Below are positions 7,165 to 12,810 of a stretch of DNA of 16,244 nt, one piece after another; position 1 is the stretch's first letter; each line of letters begins with the position of its first letter. Origin of the DNA: Methanobacteriaceae archaeon (GTDB taxonomy: Archaea > Methanobacteriota > Methanobacteria > Methanobacteriales > Methanobacteriaceae); the NCBI GenBank assembly GCA_900769095.1, contig CAAGFH010000071.1:1-16244 (forward strand), given 5' to 3'. The notes below the pieces were generated by a model, which did not search any database, was not told the origin of the DNA, and saw nothing but the letters and a program-made list of their open reading frames with translations. Both the position numbers and the translations under genes were made by a program.

Positions 7165-7178
7165 AAATATATGTAAAA
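7165..7178 (-). promoter_or_regulatory. Candidate TATA element before the MmgE/PrpD gene
   Basis: The minus strand reads ACATATATTTATGG 15-28 bases before the ATG, with a second AT-rich block (TTTTAATACTAC) at about 7184-7195. Either could serve as a TATA box for a transcript starting just before the MmgE/PrpD gene, after the hairpin at 7215-7244. Confidence 0.35.
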
Positions 7179-7214
7179 AGTAGTATTAAAATAGTTCAGT
7201 TATGAATTAATAAT

Positions 7215-7244
7215 AAAAAAAAGATTAAACTCAGATGAGTTTAA
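7215..7244 (-). terminator. Hairpin plus T8 tract that includes the stop codon of the 161-residue gene
   Basis: Perfect nine-base arms (TTAAACTCA at 7225-7233 and TGAGTTTAA at 7236-7244) flank a two-base spacer. On the minus strand the repeat is followed within two bases by eight T. The TAA stop codon of the membrane protein gene (7241-7243) lies inside the first arm. This looks like a partial or full terminator between the DUF3100 pair and the MmgE/PrpD gene, and may set different expression levels for transporter and enzymes. Confidence 0.65.
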
Positions 7245-7726
7245 ACAGGTACACCGGTAAACACTAAAATAGTGTGTGCAACAAGTGCAGAACCTAAATA
7301 TGTAGATGCAATAACTAGAATTGTGATAATAACTGCTCTTGGACCTAATGCTTTGAATTCGTCCCAGCTTTTACCCATTCCAATACCCACATATGCTAAG
7401 AATACTGTAACAATAGATATTAATTCAACTTGTGAAACGTAATATAATAAGGTTTCTGAAGTTGGCATTCCAGGAAATGCTAAAACAATACCAATTACAC
7501 TGATATAAATAATTGAAGAAATGTTGAACGGTAAATATCTCTCCATCCAAACACCGACCAATGTAATTACTGATAATATTAACATACCAATTAAAGCATC
7601 ACCAATCGGATGGTCATAACCAATATAATTTCCAATAACAGTAATTATTGAAAAGATAGTTAAAAGCAAAACCCAATTTAAAATACCTTGAACTGAAATA
7701 TTTTCTGATCCATCAATAATATCCAT
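7241..7726 (-). CDS. Membrane protein, likely second half of a DUF3100-type transporter
   Basis: The 161-residue protein is almost all membrane: helices at about residues 13-36, 43-60, 69-86, 100-118 and 128-156, with a short acidic N-terminus. The last part (GIGMGKSWDEFKALGPRAVIITILVIASTYLGSALVAH) has the look of the final repeat of a secondary transporter. It starts directly after the TAG stop of the preceding DUF3100 gene (TAGATG, no spacer), with a strong GAGGGTGAT ribosome binding site inside that gene's last codons. Such coupling suggests that the two proteins are made in equal amounts and form one complex. Together they total 461 residues and about a dozen helices, the size of a typical one-piece secondary transporter. 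The family assignment of this half alone is weak; the membrane topology is clear. Confidence 0.72.
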   Translation of the reverse strand: MDIIDGSENISVQGILNWVLLLTIFSIITVIGNYIGYDHPIGDALIGMLILSVITLVGVWMERYLPFNISSIIYISVIGIVLAFPGMPTSETLLYYVSQVELISIVTVFLAYVGIGMGKSWDEFKALGPRAVIITILVIASTYLGSALVAHTILVFTGVPV

Positions 7727-8629
7727 CTATTCATCACCCTCTTTCTTTTCTTCAACAATAGGGTCTCTTCCAATTCTAGGTTCTAAAAAGGAATATAATT
7801 TTTCTGTTAATGGTATTGCTACAAACATAACAATATAGATACCAACAGAGAAAGACAATAAATTACTGAATCCAGCAAATGCTTCAATAGGTGTTGCTAA
7901 ATTCGGGAAAGCTGCAATAGTCGGAGCGAGTGAAGCAGCATTCATACTTGCACTACCTACACCGGAAGCCATAGCAAATGCATATGGGTGTAGAGGCAAT
8001 ACTGAAACACAGATACTGGTAAGGAAACTAATAAACACAGTTCCAATAATTGTTCCAACAATGAAGAGTGCAAAAATACCTCTTGATTCTGGAGAGTTAA
8101 AACCATATTTGTCAACAATAACTGCAACTTCAGGTTCACGACCAATAGATGAAGTCATACCAATACATTCACGTTTAAATCCAAGCAATAATGCAGCAGG
8201 AAGAGCTATTAAAATTGTAGCTAAGTGTCCTAATTCTTGTAACATTAAAGCAGGACCCATTTCAAAAATCAAATGAATGGATTGACCACTGGAAACTGCT
8301 AATTTTGCAATTAACACTCCAATAAACAACATCATTGCCCCTTCAGCAACTCTGGATTGTTTTCTTTGAATCCAAGTAATTGGTTTTGCCAAATAAAATA
8401 TTAAACCTAAAACCATTGTATAAAGCAAAGGCATAACTAAAATTTCTACGCCTTTTGCAAGGGGAATTTTAATTGAACCAATAAATTCAGCCACTATAAC
8501 TAAAACAAGTACTGTAATATGTAATCCATAATCCTTCCACGGATTCTTTTTCAAAATACGTCTATCGGTTTTATCACGATAGATATGTTGAACTTTCGTA
8601 TCACTATTCTTTTTTGATATTTTTGACAA
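7727..8629 (-). CDS. DUF3100-family membrane protein, putative organic acid transporter part
   Basis: The 300-residue protein resembles the DUF3100 family of uncharacterised membrane proteins. A basic, soluble N-terminus of about 33 residues precedes membrane helices at about 36-55, 61-82, 97-112, 133-150, 185-208 and 254-278, and the C-terminus is charged (IVEEKKEGDE). Two Gly/Ser-rich re-entrant-like stretches, GMTSSIGREPEVAV (157-170) and ASGVGSASMNAASLAPTIAA (221-240), may line a substrate path. Its position at the head of a block of tri/dicarboxylate-type enzymes suggests carboxylate transport; no transport activity is shown by sequence. The start is uncertain: the longest frame begins at a TTG (8629) directly abutting an AAGGGG sequence, too close for a normal ribosome binding site, and there is no in-frame ATG before the first helix. 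Confidence 0.75.
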   Translation of the reverse strand: MSKISKKNSDTKVQHIYRDKTDRRILKKNPWKDYGLHITVLVLVIVAEFIGSIKIPLAKGVEILVMPLLYTMVLGLIFYLAKPITWIQRKQSRVAEGAMMLFIGVLIAKLAVSSGQSIHLIFEMGPALMLQELGHLATILIALPAALLLGFKRECIGMTSSIGREPEVAVIVDKYGFNSPESRGIFALFIVGTIIGTVFISFLTSICVSVLPLHPYAFAMASGVGSASMNAASLAPTIAAFPNLATPIEAFAGFSNLLSFSVGIYIVMFVAIPLTEKLYSFLEPRIGRDPIVEEKKEGDE

Positions 8630-8677
8630 CCCCTTACAATTAGAGCAAAAACTCCATTAAGATATACTATAAAAATA

Positions 8678-8690
8678 CTTATATATAAAT
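8678..8690 (-). promoter_or_regulatory. TATA box for the DUF3100 operon
   Basis: The minus strand reads ATTTATATATAAGTA, a strong archaeal TATA element. Transcription would start near 8658, about 30 bases before the TTG start codon. It lies downstream of the AGTTC repeats at 8702-8772. Confidence 0.6.
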
Positions 8691-8701
8691 TAATAGGAAT
8701 T

Positions 8702-8772
8702 AGTTCTTAAAAGTTCAAAAAAATAGAATATAATTAATAAAAAATTAGAAAAAAGTTCATATAATATGAACT
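8702..8772. repeat. AGTTC motifs: a 10-base-spaced direct pair and a perfect palindrome upstream of the DUF3100 promoter
   Basis: AGTTC occurs at 8702-8706 and 8712-8716, one helical turn apart, and again at 8754-8758 as part of a perfect inverted repeat AGTTCATA-TAA-TATGAACT (8754-8772). All lie 15-85 bases upstream of the TATA box of the DUF3100 operon. On the minus strand the palindrome is followed by six T, so it could instead be a terminator of tiaS. Both uses are possible. Confidence 0.45.
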
Positions 8773-8773
8773 A

Positions 8774-8800
8774 ATAAAAAATAGTTTAAAACAACTATTT
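8774..8800 (-). terminator. Hairpin and T-tract after tiaS
   Basis: Perfect eight-base arms AAATAGTT (8779-8786) and AACTATTT (8793-8800) surround a six-base loop; on the minus strand the hairpin runs straight into a T-rich tract (TTTTTTATT). It starts 28 bases after the tiaS stop codon and is probably its terminator. Together with the 8754-8772 palindrome it forms two hairpin/T-tract units in tandem. Confidence 0.55.
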
Positions 8801-8828
8801 GACTTATAAACAATTTATTCAATAGCCA

Positions 8829-10088
8829 TTAATCTAAATCCATTCTGCAAAGAGGTTTTGACAAGTGACGCCTTGCAGAAACTGGTGTTTCATAAAACTG
8901 AGCATTTTTTAAAAAACGTGTGACACTAATAGGAACTTTTTTGTTTGAAGCAATTTTATTTCCACACTTTTTACATTTAAATCCTTTGTTTTTACCTGCA
9001 GAAGTCATTCTTTTACCGCATTCGCAAACAGGATTTTTATACTCAATATCATTTAATTTAATGACTTGAAACTTCTCAATATTGAATGTATTTTGCTTAC
9101 CAATTCCCCCAAAGACTTTAATAATATCTCCAGGACGTAAATGAGAAACTACCTTTCTAAAGTTTTTAGTCGGCTCATATGCACCACATTCAATTTCTCC
9201 TGACTCATCAAAGATTGAAAAGAACATATGTCCACCATCAATGATTGTAGGTTTGTTTTTAACCTCACCAACAACCTCATAGCACCCATATTGTTTCATA
9301 GATGCAATATCGGAAGCTTTTTGAATATGCATATCAGTGTGCTGATTTGTTTTAAAAATACACCAGTCCACAATAGGTTCAGATACCTGAACAATTTCTT
9401 TTGCTTTTTTAAGTGCCTCAACAGTATTTGACCTGATTCCATACAAAACAGGACAAGGTGTTTTAGGTTCAATTGCAATATAATCTTCAGAATAATCAAT
9501 ATTTTCAAAAGTGTCTGGAAAAGTCTCTTTATCCATTTTATAAACAGATTCATAGTCAATTTGACGTTTAGTTCCATAATTTTGAGATGATCTGTATGCC
9601 AATAGCTCAAAAGTATAATCTGGAAGAGGTAAACTAATAGCTGCAATTGACCCGATAATTCCTCTGCCTTTTTTGAACTTATGAATTTCACATCCAACAG
9701 ATTTTCCAAATTCTTCAGCTCCATCAATGGTAATGAACTCATAAATTGCTCTAAAAGCATAATCCTGCATTTCTTTTGTGATTTCGCCATCATAAAAGAT
9801 TACGCCAGGATTTGTATTGTCACAATCAAACATTGAAAGTTTTTCAACTTCATCAAGAACAATTTTCTTAGCCAAATCTACATTATCACTATTTGAAATC
9901 TGAAAACTAACTCCACCATTTCCACGAGTTTTAAAACGAGCAAAAGGATTTAATCTAATTAATCTTGGATAATCAAGAAGTTTAATCCCATTTTCTTCAA
10001 ATTTATTAACAATTTGACTAGCTAGATAAGTAGTACACATTCCATCCGGAGAATCTGTATCGTCAATTCCAATATGTAAAATATTAAT
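8829..10088 (-). CDS. tiaS: tRNA(Ile2) 2-agmatinylcytidine synthetase TiaS
   Basis: TiaS joins agmatine to C34 of the CAU anticodon of tRNA-Ile2, in an ATP-dependent reaction, so that archaea read AUA as isoleucine. In numbering from the GTG at 10097 (422 residues), the N-terminal part carries the hallmark GIDDTDSPDGMCTTYLA (10-26), followed by the RLNPFARFKTRGNGGVSF block (48-65) and a KGRGIIGSIAA stretch (143-153). An OB-fold lies at about 273-335 and a zinc ribbon at 358-378 (CEC...CKKC, four Cys). Length is normal. The start is unclear: the only GTG forms part of AGGGTGAT, which looks like the ribosome binding site. An ATT codon four bases after that site (10088) would give (M)NILHIGIDDTDS, and I give the coordinates from there; GTG 10097 is the alternative. 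It is divergent from the regulator gene at 10158. Confidence 0.92.
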   Translation of the reverse strand: MNILHIGIDDTDSPDGMCTTYLASQIVNKFEENGIKLLDYPRLIRLNPFARFKTRGNGGVSFQISNSDNVDLAKKIVLDEVEKLSMFDCDNTNPGVIFYDGEITKEMQDYAFRAIYEFITIDGAEEFGKSVGCEIHKFKKGRGIIGSIAAISLPLPDYTFELLAYRSSQNYGTKRQIDYESVYKMDKETFPDTFENIDYSEDYIAIEPKTPCPVLYGIRSNTVEALKKAKEIVQVSEPIVDWCIFKTNQHTDMHIQKASDIASMKQYGCYEVVGEVKNKPTIIDGGHMFFSIFDESGEIECGAYEPTKNFRKVVSHLRPGDIIKVFGGIGKQNTFNIEKFQVIKLNDIEYKNPVCECGKRMTSAGKNKGFKCKKCGNKIASNKKVPISVTRFLKNAQFYETPVSARRHLSKPLCRMDLD

Positions 10089-10094
10089 TATAAT

Positions 10095-10100
10095 CACCCT
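10095..10100 (-). promoter_or_regulatory. Ribosome binding site that decides the tiaS start
   Basis: The minus-strand bases around here read AAGGGTGATTATAATT. AGGGTGAT matches the anti-Shine-Dalgarno end of 16S rRNA as well as GGTGAT before ahaH and AGGTGAT before the YbjQ gene. In both those genes the start codon stands four to five bases after GGTGAT. At tiaS that position is ATT. Confidence 0.5.
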
Positions 10101-10109
10101 TAAATATAC

Positions 10110-10138
10110 AAATATATTAGAGTTAAAACAATATATAG
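10110..10138. promoter_or_regulatory. Divergent promoter region of tiaS and the HTH regulator
   Basis: Two TATA-like blocks lie between the divergent genes: AATATATTA at 10111-10119 and AATATATAGTT at 10130-10140. The distal block for each gene gives a start of transcription 15-25 bases before its start codon, leaving room for the ribosome binding sites (AGGGTGAT for tiaS, GAGG for the regulator). The regulator could therefore control both genes. Confidence 0.4.
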
Positions 10139-10157
10139 TTTAATTAGAGGAATCACT

Positions 10158-11090
10158 ATGTTGACTCGAGGAAACTTGTTACAACAAACTGAAAAATTAT
10201 TAAAATCTCAAGGTTTTAAAACATCAGATTTCTATGAACAAGGTTCATTTGATCTTGTAGCGAGAAAAAAATTGTTAATTTTACTTTTAAAGACATTTGT
10301 AAATATAGATAGTATTAACGAACAAAATGCTCATGAAATGAAGCAGTTAGCTAATATATTCCTTGCTTCCCCAATTATTATTGGAAGCAAATCAAGAAAC
10401 GGCCTTCTTGAAGAAGGAGTAATTTATGAAAGATATGACATTCCAACTATTGGATTTGACACTTTCAAAAATATGATTTTATACAATGAATATCCAGAAA
10501 TTTTAGCTGACCGTGGAGGATACTTTGTTAAAATTGACGGAAATGTCATAAAACAGTATCGTGACGAATATTCAATGTCTCTTAAAGAATTAGCTAGTCT
10601 TGCACATGTATCTCGTGCTACAATGTATAAGTATGAAAATGGAATTGTTCGTGCAAATGCTGAAACTGCAATGATTTTAGAAGAAATTTTAAATACAAAA
10701 GTTACATTAGATATTGATTTGTTAAAACAGCCTCAAAAAGAAGATATAGAATATAGTGATGATGTTAATGACCTGTCAAAATTAGGTTATGGAGTTTTAT
10801 CAACCAATAAAGGACCATTTGATGCAGTAGCAAAAATGAAAACCTCCGATAAACATTCTCCGTTAATGGCAAATGTTGAAAAGAATAGAACTGAAAAAAC
10901 CTTAAAAAGAATGGCAATTCCTCTAAAAGACTTATCAATGATTACAACTTCTGAACCTGTCTTTATAATAAATAATGAAAAGATTAAAGAATCAATTGGA
11001 ACAATTCCAGTTATAAAGTCATGGGAATTAAAAGAATTTGAAAATTCAAAAGAATTATTAAAAATAATTAGAGAAAGAAAAGAAAATTAA
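10158..11090 (+). CDS. Archaeal HTH-type transcriptional regulator
   Basis: The 310-residue protein belongs to the group of putative archaeal HTH regulators found in methanogens and Thermococcales. Residues 1-110 form an alpha/beta domain (FDLVARKKLLILLLKTFVNID at 31-51, then ASPIIIGSKSR and DIPTIGFDTFKNMI) that resembles a nuclease-like or regulatory fold without clear catalytic residues. A Cro/XRE-type helix-turn-helix follows at about 130-180, with the recognition segment ASLAHVSRATMYKYENGIVRANAET. The C-terminal 120 residues form another alpha/beta part (AVAKMKTSDKHSPLMANVEKN..., EPVFIINNEK). A GAGG element seven bases before the ATG supports the start. The gene is divergent from tiaS and followed after nine bases by a Cys-rich gene, so it probably shares a transcript with it. 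Target genes are unknown. Confidence 0.85.
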   Translation: MLTRGNLLQQTEKLLKSQGFKTSDFYEQGSFDLVARKKLLILLLKTFVNIDSINEQNAHEMKQLANIFLASPIIIGSKSRNGLLEEGVIYERYDIPTIGFDTFKNMILYNEYPEILADRGGYFVKIDGNVIKQYRDEYSMSLKELASLAHVSRATMYKYENGIVRANAETAMILEEILNTKVTLDIDLLKQPQKEDIEYSDDVNDLSKLGYGVLSTNKGPFDAVAKMKTSDKHSPLMANVEKNRTEKTLKRMAIPLKDLSMITTSEPVFIINNEKIKESIGTIPVIKSWELKEFENSKELLKIIRERKEN

Positions 11091-11099
11091 AGTGATTAC

Positions 11100-11486
11100 A
11101 TGGAAGATTTAAAAATTACAGGTATGGAAAACTATCCAATTAAATGGGTTTGTAACTTCAAAGGACAAAAAGCAATCGGAATTTGTGGAAAAACACAAAA
11201 AATAGCTATGTTTGCATCAGATGAAAGAGTTTCAAAACTATTAGACGACATTGTAATCGGAACTGATGAAGCACAGGAAGGATACGGTTGTGAAGAAAAA
11301 AGTAGATGCTGTAATTTTGATTGTGAACTTTGTGAAATTTCACCAAGACAATACTTACAAATTACAGGTAAAAAACCATCCAATAAAAATATAAAAGATT
11401 TAATTAATGGTTTAGCAGATTTAAACAAATCCCTTGAAGAAGAAAAACTTGTTCCTTTCAAAGAATATGAAATTGTTGAATTTTAA
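11100..11486 (+). CDS. Cys-rich small protein, possible metal or Fe-S cluster binder
   Basis: I do not recognise a named family for this 128-residue protein. It contains a compact cysteine group at residues 64-78: Cys64, Cys70, Cys71, Cys75 and Cys78 (spacing C-x5-CC-x3-C-x2-C), flanked by an N-terminal alpha/beta part with two more Cys (18 and 29) and a helical C-terminal half rich in Leu and Lys/Glu. This spacing is suited to zinc or an iron-sulfur cluster. No membrane segment is present. It follows the HTH regulator gene by nine bases, with AAGTGATTAC before its ATG, so the two are probably one operon; it may sense a metal or redox signal for the regulator. Its stop codon overlaps that of the convergent gene downstream by three bases within TTAA. 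Confidence 0.7.
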   Translation: MEDLKITGMENYPIKWVCNFKGQKAIGICGKTQKIAMFASDERVSKLLDDIVIGTDEAQEGYGCEEKSRCCNFDCELCEISPRQYLQITGKKPSNKNIKDLINGLADLNKSLEEEKLVPFKEYEIVEF

Positions 11487-12277
11487 TATTCTTTTAAAAG
11501 AGTAAAGTCTTCACGTGCTTCTTCAACTTTAGCCACACCAATTGATATTAAATCAACATAATCTATATTTTTATAAAATTCAAATGCTTCTTTAGGTTTT
11601 AAAACACCACATGCCATAATCCTAGAAGCTATTACTTTTCTATTTAAACTAGTGAGTTTTTCTTTGAATTCCTCTCTTTGAGAAGCATTAAATGCAGTAA
11701 TATCCATCATATATGAAATTGCATTAAATGGAACCATATAAAAATCAAATAAATTCATATCAAGATTTTCTGGAATTAAAGTTGTTGTTTTTAGAGGAAA
11801 TGCAGTAATTAATCCTGAAAGAGCACCAGTATCATTAATACTTGATAAAATTTTTGAGGTTAATCTCCAGTCATATGCATCAACAATAAATTCATCAACC
11901 AACATCAAAGGACAATCATATTTACTGAATAATTCAATATCCTCATCCCAGTCTGCCTCTTTTGCAATTTCGTAATTTGGATTTAAATAATCAATATCAG
12001 TTTTACCAATAGTAGCAATTACCTGCATTTCACAGCCCTGAGAACATGCAAGATCATATCCTTCAAGTAATTTTTCATCATTAAAAAGGTTAATTGCTCT
12101 TACGCCCTGATTGTATGACTCCACAATAACATCTGCAATAGCCTGTGGATTTTCATGTAAATCCCTTTCATATAACATGGATCTGTGACCTAAAAAAGGC
12201 TCAGCAACAAATGGAGAAAATCCTAAGATTGTTTTTGGAATTGTTTTTTCTTTATATGTTAAATCATCAAAAAACAT
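11483..12277 (-). CDS. TIM-barrel-like protein of unknown function
   Basis: The 264-residue protein seems to be an alpha/beta barrel: strands at TILGFSPFVAEPFL, GVRAINLFN, EMQVIATIGK, CPLMLVDEF, ALSGLITAFPL, DFYMVPFNAISYMMD, KVIASRIMACGVLKPKEA and VDLISIGVAKVEEAREDF are spaced by helices. The last two resemble the C-terminal strands of aldo-keto reductase-like barrels (a glycine-rich GVLKP turn, then a VAKVEEARE helix), but the classic catalytic Asp-Tyr-Lys-His set is not obvious, so I do not assign an activity. Conserved-looking residues Asp, Glu and Asn near strand ends suggest a small-molecule enzyme. It follows the YbjQ-family gene by nine bases with AAGGT before the ATG and is probably co-transcribed. 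Its stop codon overlaps that of the convergent Cys-rich gene. Confidence 0.7.
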   Translation of the reverse strand: MFFDDLTYKEKTIPKTILGFSPFVAEPFLGHRSMLYERDLHENPQAIADVIVESYNQGVRAINLFNDEKLLEGYDLACSQGCEMQVIATIGKTDIDYLNPNYEIAKEADWDEDIELFSKYDCPLMLVDEFIVDAYDWRLTSKILSSINDTGALSGLITAFPLKTTTLIPENLDMNLFDFYMVPFNAISYMMDITAFNASQREEFKEKLTSLNRKVIASRIMACGVLKPKEAFEFYKNIDYVDLISIGVAKVEEAREDFTLLKEY

Positions 12278-12286
12278 CGCAATACC

Positions 12287-12634
12287 TTATTTATCTTCAA
12301 TTTTTTCAATTACAACTGCAGTTCCATAAGTTAATACTTCCTGCATAGTTTGGGAAATACTGTCTGAAGCCATTCTAACGGAAATTATTCCATTTGCACC
12401 TAATTCTTTTGCATGTTCAATACATCTGTCAATTGATTCTTCTCTTGAGTTTTCCATCATATCAACATACTGTCTGATTTCTCCACCAACAAGACTCTTA
12501 AGACCAGCACCAATATTCCCCCCAAGACCACGGGAACGTACAGTTAATCCGTAAACAAAACCTTTGTTTTCAACAATTCTATAACCTGCAATGTAATTTG
12601 CACTAGACATTGGGAATTCATCCATTTTTACCAT
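12287..12634 (-). CDS. YbjQ/UPF0145-family protein
   Basis: The 115-residue protein is a YbjQ-family (UPF0145, putative heavy-metal-binding) member. The hallmark is the central block: GLTVRSRGLGGNIGAGLKSLVGGEIRQYVDMM, then SREESIDRCIEHAKELGANGIISVRMASDSI and a C-terminal YGTAVVIEK strand. Family members form homopentamers; their biochemical role is unsettled. The start is the ATG at 12634: it is preceded by AGGTGAT with a four-base spacer. The longer frame would begin at 12643 with a GTG that belongs to this ribosome binding site. A TATA element lies about 36 bases upstream. It heads a two-gene unit with the TIM-barrel-like gene and diverges from serA. Confidence 0.9.
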   Translation of the reverse strand: MVKMDEFPMSSANYIAGYRIVENKGFVYGLTVRSRGLGGNIGAGLKSLVGGEIRQYVDMMENSREESIDRCIEHAKELGANGIISVRMASDSISQTMQEVLTYGTAVVIEKIEDK

Positions 12635-12665
12635 ATTTATCACCTATAAATAATTATTCTCAAAG

Positions 12666-12676
12666 TACATATATAA
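12666..12676 (-). promoter_or_regulatory. TATA box for the YbjQ-family gene
   Basis: On the minus strand TTATATATGTAC stands about 32-42 bases before the ATG at 12634, which would place the transcription start near 12645, with a short leader containing AGGTGAT. Confidence 0.5.
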
Positions 12677-12763
12677 TTTTTTATAGAACAAATATCTATT
12701 TTGGAAATACAAAATCAATAGCTATTTTTCACCAAAATTAAAACCTTTTAAATAATATAAAAA

Positions 12764-12776
12764 ATATACATATAGC
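12764..12776 (+). promoter_or_regulatory. TATA box for serA
   Basis: The plus strand reads AAATATACATATAGCC. A start of transcription about 25 bases on (near 12797) would give a leader of about 14 bases that includes the GGTGAAA ribosome binding site at 12802-12808. Confidence 0.5.
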
Positions 12777-12810
12777 CAATATTTATTATTAATTAAATTA
12801 TGGTGAAAAT

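Noticed and set aside
9296..9793. 165-residue minus-strand frame within tiaS
   Set aside because: Same-strand frame shift shadow of a gene with clear TiaS motifs throughout; Leu/Lys/Ile-rich composition typical of AT-rich shadow frames.
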